Assembly: GCA_011033025.1 (NCBI GenBank)
Contig: WFMF01000180.1
Coordinates: forward strand, 186,001-250,000
From: Beroe forskalii
Lineage: Eukaryota; Ctenophora; Nuda; Beroida; Beroidae
Length of the DNA stretch: 64,000 bases
Reading direction: 5' to 3'
Shown here in pieces: positions 11,764-22,462 of this stretch; within the stretch, counting starts at the first letter, position 1; every line of letters begins with the position of its first letter. The position numbers and the translations under genes were made by a program. The notes beneath the pieces were generated by a model, which made no database searches, was not told where the DNA came from, and was given only the letters and a program-made list of their open reading frames with translations.

Positions 11764-12800
11764 GTGATTCTTGAGGATCAAACCGGCCATACCTGGCATT
11801 CATGAGTATCTGAGCTTGACCGTGTTTCTGTTGAGGATCCTAATTCCTAATCCTATGGAAGCAATGGTCTTTGGGGGAATGTCTGTCGAGAGCGCTGAAG
11901 ATTGAAGAACTTCCTTCCGGTGGCTGTTCTGATGCTGAAGATTGAAGAACTTCCTTCCGGTGGCTGTTCTGATGCTGAAGATTGAAGAACTTCCTTCCGG
12001 TGGCTGTTCTGATGCTGAAGATTGAAGAACTTCCTTCCGGTGGCTGTTCTGATGCTGAAGATTGAAGAACTTCCTTCCGGTGGCTGTTCTGATGCTGAAG
12101 ATTGAAGAACTTCCTTCCGGTGGCTGTTCTGATGCTGAAGATTGAAGAACTTCCTTCCGGTGGCTGTTCTGATGCTGAAGATTGAAGAACTTCCTTCCGG
12201 TGGCTGTTCTGATGCTGAAGATTGAAGAACTTCCTTCCGGTGGCTGTTCTGATGCTGAAGATTGAAGAACTTCCTTCCGGTGGCTGTTCTGATGCTGAAG
12301 CTGTAAGGGGGTTATACCAAACGATCTTCCTTGTTCGTTTCCTTTTAAAAGGTTGAGTGCTTTCGTAGGATAGGGGCTCAGTGTAACCACTAACCACTGG
12401 CTTCCAGAGCCATTTCGTACTCTTGATGGAATTCGTTGAAAAGGGCCTCTGTGCTGGAGATGCTACTAAGTCTCTTTGAGACCGTGCTAGGGATATTCTT
12501 GATTATGCTTGGGGATGGTCAGATTTAGCATTGATGTACAAAGGAGTATCGTTCGGCTTCTTGTAGAGTTTGTAGGACTTTTCCTTCAGGGAGAGCACCA
12601 CATCCAAGTAGTTACCTGAGTCATCGTGTATTTCTACAGTGATTCAAAGCCCTGTACTTGGTGCAACTTCTTCCTGATTTTGTCGAGCTTGGGTCGGCCC
12701 TTTCGATTATTGCTAATCCGTCGTCCCTATACAGACCCAAGTTTTCCAGTGGGATGATTGTGCTCAGTTTATTCAGCAGTTAAACGCCAACAAGCTCGGA
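11764..12800 (-). pseudogene. Decayed YRDD-type reverse transcriptase retroelement
   Basis: Read on the minus strand, this is a broken retroelement polyprotein. In order: LENLGLYRDDGLA near 12725 (the RT catalytic Y-x-D-D box); a YKLYKKPNDTPLYINAKSDH-like block near 12540-12580; KRKRTRKIVWYNPL near 12310-12350; and NRNTVKLRYS followed by a stop and MPGMAG near 11785-11830. I know this order from a family of RT-containing elements common in cnidarian and other invertebrate genomes, where the blocks read IIWFNPP and NRNTVK.SYS.MPNM. Frameshifts and stops separate the blocks, so it is not functional. A 40-bp segment of the coding region is tandemly amplified inside it (11894-12300). The exact clade, possibly Penelope-like, is not resolved. 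Confidence 0.72.
11894..12300. repeat. 40-bp perfect tandem repeat, 10 copies, inside RT pseudogene
   Basis: Ten identical 40-bp units beginning gctgaagattgaagaacttc run from 11894 to 12293, plus a 7-bp partial unit. On the minus strand the unit encodes ATGRKFFNL, which matches the conserved block after the IVWYNP motif of the surrounding retroelement, so the array is an amplified piece of that ORF. Because 40 is not a multiple of 3 and no frame has a stop, the array is open in all three minus-strand frames. That produces two long overlapping but spurious ORFs (11800-12390 and 11840-12397). Confidence 0.95.
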
Positions 12801-12811
12801 AGCATGAAGCT

Positions 12812-13095
12812 TTAAACTCAATATTTTGGCAACATTTTGTTGTGGATATTTTGGCTAAAAATTGGAACTTTCCTTAAGTTGGAACATTGGCAAGATTATA
12901 CTCTGGATGCATGTTTTTGACCCGAGAAATCGATTATAACCCTTATCTTAGCTCTAGACCCAATATTTTGGCCAGTAGGGGCCAAGCCCACGTTTTTGTT
13001 GGCATGGATATTTTGGCTGAAAATCGGAATTCGGAACCCATGATTTTTGAACCGAGAAATCGATTAGAAATAGAACCATCATCTGAGCTCTAATA
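12812..13095. repeat. ~145-bp tandem duplication, 2 diverged copies
   Basis: Two successive segments, about 12812-12950 and 12951-13095, share caatattttggc, ggatattttggct, and gaccgagaaatcgatta-like blocks in the same order. A 68-codon ORF lies within the second copy but has no domain and is not called. The repeat ends about 27 bp upstream of the first PAL exon. Confidence 0.6.
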
Positions 13096-13121
13096 AGTTA
13101 ATGAATTATCCAATGCCCCAG

Positions 13122-13271
13122 GAAAAAAACTCCGTAGCCTGGGAGGCGGTCACTTCATTATGCCACACGGCGTGTTCGTTGATCACCATGGCAACGTCTG
13201 GGTTACTGACGTGGCATTGCACCAAGTCATGAAGTTTGAAGTGGCTGGCACCGAACCATCGCTGGTTTTAG
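13122..13271 (+). CDS. PAM: PAL (peptidyl-alpha-hydroxyglycine lyase) exon a
   Basis: This exon is part of a peptidyl-alpha-hydroxyglycine alpha-amidating lyase. The enzyme is the second half of the amidation reaction: it cleaves peptidyl-hydroxyglycine to the C-terminal peptide amide and glyoxylate in the secretory pathway. The frame reads ..KKLRSLGGGHFIMPHGVF.. then ..GNVWVTDVALHQVMKFE... The MPHGVFVD block carries the first catalytic-zinc histidine of the six-bladed NHL-type propeller, and WVTDVALHQV is a PAL signature. Splice borders are cag|GA and TTTTAG|gtgagt, with intron phase 1 at the 3' end. That phase joins exactly to the exon at 19454, giving LVLG-TKLQPG. Whether the gene encodes PAL alone or bifunctional PAM cannot be told; upstream exons are not visible. 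Confidence 0.9.
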
Positions 13272-13374
13272 GTGAGTAAAGGTATGTCACATCAACCACC
13301 TAGCATTCAGCAGCTTGTGTGACTGGGAACCCATTTTTTGAATTTTGCAAATTGAAATAGAAAGTAATGTTTTA

Positions 13375-15397
13375 TGTACTTTAGAGGCGTAAGACGAACA
13401 CGCAGACAATATAGAGCCCTGCGCGAGCAGGGCTCTATATAATATTTAAATGTCGACAGCGCAGCTGGAGACATTTAAATAATTTAGAGTGCGAGGCGAA
13501 GCTGAGCCCAGTGCTCTAAATCATATTTTTGCGGTGAGTTTGAGCCTCTAAAGTACTATAGTAGCCGAACGGTGTATACAAGACACACCCTGTACACAAC
13601 AAGCACACATTACCTTATATGGTAATAAGCAAAATGCTTGTTTACACATAACAAAAAAGCGCTAAACTCAGCCGTTTTTTGAGCAATTTTGATCAAATTT
13701 TCAGGGTATCACGGGCAACATATGGCCAATATAATCCTGGAGTAGCTAACATTTTAGACCTTCAGAAGTTGAGATATGGCAAATAAATCGGTCTTTTGTT
13801 TCTTTAAGTTATCGCTTGAAAACTGGCTTTTCGATCATAACTCCGCTTCTGGAGCTCAAAAATGAATCTAAACTTCACTGAGATGTTGCTTTTATGAAGC
13901 TCTAGATATCCTGAAAGTTTCATCAAGTTTGCTCAAAAAACCTCGGAGATACCTTAGTACACTTAAGAACGGCGTCACTTAATTAGTGCGGTTTGGAAAA
14001 AACCGCACTAATTAAGTGTACAGTTATTAAGTGCGCATAAAATTAAGTGTATGCTAATTAAGTGAACAATTTTATTAATTTTCGATTTTGGTTTTTTTCG
14101 GGCATGAATTGATGAACCATGACCGTCAGTTAATTTTGTCGTTAGATTATTTTGTCGCAAAAGTGTCAATTAAAATTTCAAGAAACCTCGGTTTAAAATA
14201 CGTCAGCTAATATAAAACTTAAAAATATAGTTTAAGAATGAAATTATTATTTTGCCTTTCTAACCCTGAGACATGCACAGTCCAAACTACAGTACTTCTG
14301 TACTGTAGTTTTTAGATTAAAATAATGGATACTACAACTTATTACTGTTGAAAATTTGTTTCATTGTCAAAATTGCAAAATTGTATATTGTTGGTCCTAT
14401 GAATATGATGTCTCGCAATCAAGAGGAAAATTTTAAATATGATTCATATCGTTTTCCATCTCATAAAAAACCGCACTAATAAAGTGCGCCGATCTTAAAG
14501 TGCGCGCAAATTACGTGATGCCGTTCTTAAGTGTACTAAGGTATGCACATTTTTGTAACGCAAAAGCAAAGGTCGCGTAGATGTGTATTTAAATTGGTAT
14601 TAAATTACAGTGTGTCATAACAAACATATGATATAAAGCGCGTGTGGCAACACGACTCTACGGATATAGTAGTCTCACGACATGTTTTGGTCGATTTAAA
14701 GGGTAGTACTATATGCGTAGAGTCGTGTTCTACACGCGTTTTATATCATGTGTTTGTTATGACTTACAACTTTAAATGTAAATCTATGCGACCTTTAAAT
14801 TTGCGTTACAAAAATATGCATATCTCCGAGGTTTTTTGAGCAAACTTGATGAAACTTTCAAGATATTTAGAGCTAGATATAAGCAACATCTCAGTGAAGT
14901 TTAGATTCATTTTTGAGCCCCAGAAGCGGAGTTATGACCGAAAAGCCACTTATTAAGCGGTAACTTTAAAACAAAACACCAGTTTATTTGTCATATCTCA
15001 ATTTCTGGAGGTCAAAAATGTTAGCTACTCCAGGATTATATTGGTCATATGTTGCCCGTAATATCCTGAAAATTTGATCAAAATTGCTCAAAAAACGGCT
15101 GAGTTATGCGCTTTTTGTTATGTGAACAAGCATTTTGCTTATTACCATATAAGGTAATGTGTGCTTGTTGTGTACAGGGTGTGTCTTGTATACACCGTTC
15201 GACTACTATAGTACTTTAGAGGCTCAAACTCACCGCAGAAATATGATTTAGAGCACTCGGCTCAGCTTCGCTTCGCCTCGCACTCTAAATTATTTAAATG
15301 TCTCCAGCTGCACTGTCGACATTTAAATATTATATAGAGCCCTGCTCTCGCAGGGCTCTATATTGTCTGCGTGTTCGTCTTACGCCTCTAAAGTACA
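13375..15397. mobile_element. 2.0-kb foldback transposon with TA target duplications
   Basis: The two halves are inverted copies over nearly their whole length. 13375 onward (TGTACTTTAGAGGCGTAAGA) pairs with the segment ending at 15397, and pairing continues to a loop at about 14674-14703. Direct TA duplications flank it (13373-13374 and 15398-15399), as in Tc1/mariner-type insertions. The arms contain smaller hairpins of their own, such as tatagagccctgc/gcagggctctata, and atttaaatgtc/gacatttaaat. The left arm is interrupted at a TA by a second element (13952-14541). Without it the foldback would be about 1.43 kb with arms near 0.65-0.7 kb. No transposase ORF is present, so it is non-autonomous. 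It sits in a PAL intron about 100 bp after the donor site. Confidence 0.93.
13952..14541. mobile_element. 590-bp MITE nested in the foldback
   Basis: Terminal inverted repeats start CCTTAGTACACTTAAGAACG and mirror the segment ending at 14541. TA duplications lie at 13950-13951 and 14542-14543. Removing the element and one TA restores pairing between the two arms of the surrounding foldback, which directly shows later insertion. Inside both ends is a repeated aattaagtg/cacttaatt word and an accgcactaatta hairpin. There is no ORF of note. Confidence 0.93.
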
Positions 15398-15443
15398 TAT
15401 AGGCACCGTTCAGTAAGGACATCCACTAAGCTCGCCAGGCTAG

Positions 15444-17271
15444 AGGGGTTATTCATAAAAATGAGACTGAGACTTAAGCCAGAGACTCAAATCCGAGACT
15501 CAAAAAAGTAAGTCAAAAATTTTGTATTCATAAACACGATCCAAGCCGTGAGTCTCTGGCTCATGGCTTGGATTACAGCGAGTCTCGGATCATTGGCTCA
15601 AAATAATGGCTCGTTGGCTCAGTCCTTTGGATCACCGACTTAAGTACCGGATTACTGGATTATGAGTCTCGGCTTGCCGCGCACTGAGTCTCGGCTTGCC
15701 GCGCATTGAGTTTCGGATTACGGGAATTTGAGTCTCGACTCAGTGGATTGCACATTTTGGCTTCTTTTTTAAGTCTGCGAAGCTGGAACTCAATTTTTTG
15801 GATCATTCGGCGGTACGGCTCAGTGTCGGCTCACTAAAAGTAACAATAAACTAATGAGCCTGCTGGATAACTGCATGATCGAAACGGGTTAATTGACAAG
15901 TCTTATAGCACCTATCATAATTTCGTAAAAGCTAAATTACTAAAATGTGACATCATCATCGTGTAAAGGTAAATCCAACAAATAAATTCAAAAGAACGAC
16001 GATCAAATGTAAAAGTTGAGGTCTAAATAGCACGGATGAAGCAAACATAGATCACTTCGACGATTAAGTTGCACGGGTATTCTGGACTCAAATGTCTATG
16101 AAAGTTTGATACTGTCGAAAACAAAAAGAAAGCACGCTACTACCAAGCATTTGATAAACAACTGACACAAGAGCTCAAATCACATACTATGAAAACTGCC
16201 ATTTCGATCGCTTAATCAGAAATAAACCAGGACACAAAACAAACATGGTAACACACGGATGGAGTAATCAACCACTTCTGAGTGGCACCACTTATATACC
16301 ATAGTGTTCCTTATCTCTATTTTACCTTGTGTTACCGTATATACCGTGTATATATCGTAGATAAAATGTGCGAAAACAATCGTGATTGAAACGAACGTGA
16401 TGGAAAGTGGAAACGAAGATAAACTACGGTTACTTGTTTCAATTATCTCCTTCTCTGCTATTGGTTCAGCGCAGTCACGTGACGCGCGCACGTGACCACT
16501 GACCTTCAATGAAAATTCGTTGAGGCACACAAGTCTATGATCGAAAACATACGGTGGAGTTTACAAACAGAGATAAGGAATTTATATACGGTTGGGTGTT
16601 TCATTGCACTGTTACCGTATTTCACTATGCGTTTTGATTGTACTTCCAGACTCTTCATAGTGTGTATAACTATTTGAGTGTTTGAAGCGTTGCCGTTAGG
16701 ACAATAATATAGATGAAATGTGCATAAATTGTGTTTTATGTATTTGTGAAACACGAATTTCAACTGTGTAATGAATAGAGTTTTCTGCCTGAACGCTAAA
16801 TTTACCATTTCATCGATTATCTTACGGTACTTGAGATTCATGACATCGTTTTTCTGCTATTTTTACGTTAATTTGCATCAGTAATCCATAAGTAATCCAA
16901 AAAATCCTGGCACTACCCGTCGGCTCAGAATTTTGAGAATATGCTCACTTTATGAATTACTCCGTTTTGAGTCTGAGCCACTCGTAATCCAGTGTTATCC
17001 GATGATCCGAGACTGATAAGTCAGAAATCCGAGACTCAGATCCAGTGATCCAAAGTTTTGAGCCGGTGATCCATGATTCTAAGCCAGTAATCCAGAACCG
17101 TGAGCCACTGATCCGAAAATTGAAGCCAAAATTGATGGTAAGTCAAAACTCACGAGTCAAGACTCACGGCCGTCTCAGACTCACGGATTACCGGTTTTAT
17201 GAATAAGAAAACCGGATTTTGGCTTAAAAATCGAGTATATACTCACCGGATTACTTTTATGAATAACCCCT
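15444..17271. mobile_element. 1.8-kb non-autonomous TIR element, TAG duplication
   Basis: Terminal inverted repeats are AGGGGTTATTCATAAAA (15444-15460) and TTTTATGAATAACCCCT (17255-17271). They are flanked by direct TAG (15441-15443 and 17272-17274), a 3-bp TNR-like duplication reminiscent of PIF/Harbinger elements (normally TWA). About 400 bp inside each end is packed with variants of tgagtctcgg and gtaatcc/ggattac, inverted between the two ends, like subterminal transposase-binding sites. Two small overlapping minus-strand ORFs (16216-16530 and 16506-16841) have no transposase features. Confidence 0.87.
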
Positions 17272-17274
17272 TAG

Positions 17275-19453
17275 GCCATATACGAACAACCATAGGGACA
17301 GAAGTTGGTTTTATACCTTAAGGATCTTGAAGACACTTCCTTGTGTTTGAAATTAGATATCAAAACACTAAAACAGTACTGTTATCTTCGATCTTGATGT
17401 TATATAAGCTAGTCTTTATGTGAGAGAGGAGGCGGAAGAACCGACCATCAACTTAGGTTGTATATTCTGTGTTTCCCTCCCTGTTGTTTAGGTGTAAGCG
17501 AACAGTACCATACATTGACACATAATGATTTTGACATGTGTGTGAATTATCATGTGTAATGTACCACTGTATCATATAGACGATTTTAGTTGGCCATTTT
17601 TAATCCGCGCTAAATAGAAGCAAACATTTAAATTTCGAATAACAAAAATGACCATATCATAGCTAAATGTTGCCCATCTGATATTTTTGTCACCATTTTG
17701 ACATATTGGTCACACACAACCCACTGTAGCCATCGATTCTTGAAATTGAAAATGGGCAATTCCAGCCTTGTGTAACGAAAAATAGCATTGTGTGATTTCA
17801 ATGGTGGAAAACGATTTCAAATCAATGGAATTATATTTTTTGTTAAAAACTACCCATGATTGAAGTCTCATGCGATAGTTGACCTTGAAATTGGTTAGCC
17901 AAATGCCACTATATTAGCTAATACAAGTAATTTCGATGATTGGTAAAGGGGTTTAAAGCGTAGAGGAAAAATGATAAAAGGAATTGAGTTATTCTGGATG
18001 TGAATGTTAATGATGGGTCAAAACGTGTCGAAAATCCTATTTTGGTGTGATTCATGCGACAAAATGATCTTTTCATTCATTTAAGGGGTCCCAAGCATTA
18101 ATATTTGTCAATGTCAGATGTTGATCATCAGCCTGATTTATCGTGTTTTATTATCATGTTTTATTATCATGGTTTGGAGATGAAGCGAAGTGGTGGAAAG
18201 GCAACAGAGCTGATAACAGACTGGAGTGGCCTTGATAGGGCTGGTGGCATCACAGGCTTTCACACGGTGGGTGACAATTCTTGCAGTGCCCTGACTCCTA
18301 ACCATTGATGGTTCTTAATATGCGCCGCCAGAAATGGCGAGGAAGTATTGGGAGTAGGGTGCGGTGTGTATGTCATGACAACACGTAACACACTTTTGAT
18401 ATTTATTCGTTTATGAGTTTTCTCTCATTTCTTTGGTTCGTAGTGATTGGCCATGACCAAAAACATTTCGCAAAGTGCTATTTGATTAAAAATTTGGCAT
18501 GGTTTTGTCAGAATTGCAGAATTTTGGTATTTCATGGCATAAGTCTACTCCTAAATAAGGCTGGAATTAGGACTTGCGTTGTCTAGCACTTATTTATTTC
18601 TGAGACACAGACATTGGCAACTGATGGGTAAATGACGGTGGAACACCAAATGGGCAACATATTGCTACGCAAATGTTAGCAAGAGAATGCTCTTAATTGC
18701 CATTTTCACCATATACTGCTTAAATCAAATTGGCCAACAAAAATCAATCGTATGATATATACAAGACAATTTGTCATCGTGTAAGAGCATCAGTTATGCT
18801 CCCGTTCCCTAGTAATTTGTGTGTCGTTTATTTTCAACCATTGTATGGTTGTATGTTTACAGTTTTATGTTACAAACAAATTAAAACACAAGGTTAATTG
18901 TCTTTACTTTAAGTTTCATGGGTAAGTTCATGTTATAATTTTAACGTAGCTTTCCAATCACCAGTGATATCAACAAGGGGAAAATTATCTGAACCATTAT
19001 ACGTGCATTCATGGACAACGTAACTATGCAAGGTCATTTCATATGTATTTATGTGATATCATTGATTTGTCATGAAGATAAGTTTTGAGCTATTTTTTTG
19101 CTACTAATGGATACAGGTGCAGATAGCAGCATTAGGACAAGAAATTTTGTCTTAATGTGCTTGCATACAGGAATTAAGTTTTTCTCGCGGTATAATTTGA
19201 CAATGAGGAGATATTGATTGTTGTTTGCACTCTGTATATGTTTATTAGCTTCCATAAAAGAGGCAAACCCCCACGGGGGTTTTCCAATCAATTTAGTTTG
19301 ATTGAAAATTTAGTTTGATTGAAAATTTAGTTTGATTGATCAATCAATCAAATCACGCTTAAAAGGATGATAATATGTGTGCTTCGGCTGCCTTGGGAAT
19401 GATTGACTTAGAATAATAAATCTTTATAGTATCTAGCCCATATGTTCCCCCAG
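17275..19453. other. Intron sequence of PAL gene
   Basis: This is the rest of the intron between PAL exons at 13271 and 19454. It is AT-rich with no supported ORF or exon. The only clear structure is three copies of an 18-bp unit (tttagtttgattgaaaat) at 19291-19341. Confidence 0.6.
19291..19341. repeat. 18-bp tandem repeat, ~3 copies
   Basis: The unit atttagtttgattgaaa recurs at 19291, 19309 and 19327, followed by a gatcaatcaatcaaatc run. It lies about 110 bp upstream of the PAL exon acceptor. Confidence 0.8.
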
Positions 19454-19547
19454 GTACTAAACTACAGCCAGGATCTGACCACGCCCACTTTTGTAAGCCT
19501 ACATCAGTCGTAGTGGATGTCGAGGACAATGTCTATGTGTCTGACGG
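19454..19547 (+). CDS. PAM: PAL exon b
   Basis: This exon continues the lyase propeller: TKLQPGSDHAHFCKPTSVVV, then DVEDNVYVSDG. The LQPGSD..HFC.PT.V.V block is diagnostic of PAL, and its Cys is part of a family-conserved disulfide. The acceptor is cccccag|GT and the donor ACGG|gtaagt. The exon enters in phase 1 and leaves in phase 2. The next exon supplies the third base of a Gly codon, giving the family motif SDGYCNSR across the junction. Confidence 0.92.
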
Positions 19548-21149
19548 GTAAGTTGGTTTCATTTCAATCATGGCAGACTCACCCGGTTAAATTGCTAACT
19601 TTGAGGGGGGCCGGGGGGGGGTCTGAGGTCGATTTTCGGCTTTTTATTGTTTCTGATAGAGCTAAACGCCAGCTACCAGTAGGTTTTTACTTCATGAAAA
19701 AATATTGTTCCTAGCCAAAGTTATGAATTTTTCAAATCGCACGTTCACCTGTAATTACAATACGCGCGCAAACTTCTAACGCAATTTGCCGAAAATAAAC
19801 TGTTGTAGTCAGTAAGACTACTGGTTAGCTAGAAAGACATAAGGGACCTATAATAACAACAACCCGTAGTATCACTACGGTTTTTTTACTCCCATTACCT
19901 TTCATAAAATACACTTAAGCAATTCTAAAAAACATCAAATTTTATCTCACATATCAATAGTCAAAACTAGTCTCCGTGAAATAAATAAACCTGATTAAAC
20001 AAATATTAGCGAACCAGGTCTTTAATAAATAAATAATTCACTTTTAAATTACGCCACGCACGCAATAACGTACCTACAGCACAAATCTACAAATTCAATT
20101 CAAATATGTACGTGCGCGCTTGTAGCGTACTGAAACGACTCCGAGTTTTCCATAAACTCATGAAAATCTTGGTACCATTATGTTCAAATAAGCTACTCGC
20201 GTATAGGTTTTATGACGATATCTCAGAAAGTGAAGGTTTTGGGGCCTCCGCCCAACATAACTCGACCATTGCGGTCATTTTAAGGTGCTCATGGAGGTCT
20301 GCATCTCATTCAGAAGCTGAGATATCGTATTTTGAACATACCTGCCCATGCGCCTGAGGGAAAATTGAAAAAAATCGTATTTGCCCCACTCCGATTTTGG
20401 TAGACTTTTTTGTGGGACCTCAGGGGACTCAATATGAACAGATCCACGTGAAATCAGCTTGTTATATTCGATTTTGGGGGTCAGCCTATTTTTATGCAAA
20501 AATGCGTTGGACTATTTTTCTGTGCCCAGATATTGAAATTTGGCGTCAAATCGTGCGTAAAAATTCGCGTTATCTAGCATTACTGATGACGTCACAATTA
20601 CGTCATAAAATTATATAAGCTATCTGAGACCCATTCATTAACACAATTGAGCAATTGGGACTATGACCGACAACATATCCAAAGATGAAGTTCTGGGGTT
20701 GTCCCGTTCTCTCTCCACTAGCTTCACAAGTTTTGCCATTTTTTGGGATTTTTTCGTGTCAAAGTGTTTCAAACAATCGCATATATCTCAATGATGCTGG
20801 GGAGCTCAGAACTTTTCAACCACATTTTTGAAAAGTAAATTAAATTTCCTTTCTACGCTAGGAGGAGCATTTTTCCTATCTCGAAAGCTTCATACCGAAA
20901 AATTGCGTTGAAAAACGCCTATTTTTGGGAAAATCGACATTTGAAATTCTTAGTTTTGTGACGTCATTATGACATCATTATCGTGACGTAAAATAGTTTT
21001 TAAGGGCATTTTTCGCAAGTTCTATCCTTCTACTTTCCAACGCTGGGTGGATGAGCTCTGTATCTTTTACCGTTCCCGAGATATGGCCGTTTAAAAAGGT
21101 TATACTTCTTGCACTAAAAGCGTCATCTCTCCTATATGTTCAGCGTCGT

Positions 21150-22075
21150 AACCCTTTTTAACAAGAACACCCTCAATTTTGGCGATTTCAAGTAGTAATA
21201 ACTCAGCCATTTCTCAACGAATTGATCTTAAATTTTAAACTCCGAGCGCGCGCACAGCGAAGGCGCGGAAACTCTATTTTCAATTGATTTGATCGTCGGG
21301 AACGTACCGTAAAAATTTTTGAAATTCGGCGAAGCCATGAAAACATATAGTTGGGGGCTGGCAAGCGCAGCGATGCGTACGCATCGCGTGTATGATTTCG
21401 GTGTTATAACTTGGTCATTTTTTGTCCAATTGATCTGAAATTTTGACAGTTGCGCCTTTGACCCTCGAAGATGCGACGTATCGATTTTGGTGGAAATTTA
21501 ACCTGGTGAAATTCCCCAAATTGCTTCGTGAAATTTGTGGAAATTTATGAAATTTCTACCGTCAGAATCGACGTGCAATGCTCGCGCTCGGGCCTTCGGC
21601 CCTCGCACTGTAAGGTTCGCCGTCCAAAGCTCGCCCTCGGGCCCTTCGGGCCCTCGGGCTCGCAAACCGCCGCGGGGGGCTTGTCAGCCCCCTGATTATG
21701 GTTGTAACCCAATTTGATAAGAACACCCTTGATTTTGGCAAAGTTCAAGTTGTTATAACTCGGCCATTTTTAATTCAATCAATCTGAAATTTTGACAGTC
21801 GCACCTTTGACCTCTAAACATGAGATGTTCAAATTTAAGTGCGATTTTGGCAACGGTAACTTACTCAAATTTTAATGTGAAATATGGCCAATCCATGAAA
21901 GCATATAGTTGGTAAGCTCGCCTACTGTTAAGATCGCCGTCCAATGCTCGCCCTCGGACCCTTCGGATCCTCGGGCTCGGGCCTTCGGCCCTCGCCCAGT
22001 TAGGTTCGCCATCCAAAGCTCGCACTCGGGCCCGCAAACCGCCGCGGGGGGCTTGCCAGCCCCCTGATTCTATCA
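21150..22075. repeat. ~330-bp diverged tandem repeat with GC-rich hairpin modules
   Basis: Three diverged units (about 21150-21360, 21400-21705 and 21745-22065) share gttataactcggccattt, tctgaaattttgacag and an ..aaagcatatagttgg.. block. The last two end in a strongly GC-rich module: gctcgggccttcggccctcg, then gcaaaccgccgcgggg and a gcttg.cagccccctgat stretch. The cggGCCCttcGGGCccg parts are self-complementary. Short ORFs on both strands here are rich in P/A/R and are composition artefacts. Confidence 0.78.
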
Positions 22076-22081
22076 CAACAT

Positions 22082-22410
22082 AAACTTAAAAATGTATATC
22101 CTCCTACAGTTTTTGAGGAAAACCCTTGAAACTTGGTAGTTATGTTCTAGGGTATAAAACAAAACTTTGAATCGAGCCAATTTTTGATTTAGGCATCAGA
22201 AGTTAAAATATGACTTTTTGAAATTTGAAAACCGTCATTTTTGACTATTTTTGGGACAGGAACCAAGTTTGAGAGGCCATATTTTCTCTTCTGAGGCCTA
22301 AATCAAAAATCGGCTCAATTCAAAGTTTTGTTTGATGCCCTAGAACATTACAACCAAGTTTCAAGGGTTTCCTCAAAAACTGTAAGAGGAGATACATTTT
22401 AAAGTTTATT
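22082..22410. repeat. ~330-bp palindromic element
   Basis: The left arm, about 22082-22237, and the right arm, about 22258-22410, are imperfect reverse complements. They share tttttgaggaaaacccttga, gaaacttggtag and ggctcgattcaaag-type blocks, with a short centre near 22240-22257. It lies immediately 5' of the LINE. Confidence 0.85.
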
Positions 22411-22462
22411 TTCGTCACTGGACGGTACATCTGACAGTTTAGGACTTCCCATACCGAATACT

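Noticed and set aside
11800..12397. Two ~190-codon minus-strand ORFs
   Set aside because: They are open only because the 40-bp repeat lacks stops in all frames; the real coding relic is the RT element around it.
14642..14839. 65-codon ORF
   Set aside because: Lies in the centre of the large foldback and reads through both arms.
19868..19893. Rho-independent-terminator-like hairpin plus T run (ccgtagtatcactacgg)
   Set aside because: Bacterial terminators are not expected here; likely a chance short hairpin inside a repeat element.
21535..22076. Arg/Pro/Gly-rich ORFs on both strands
   Set aside because: Product of the GC-rich repeat modules; frames mirror each other.
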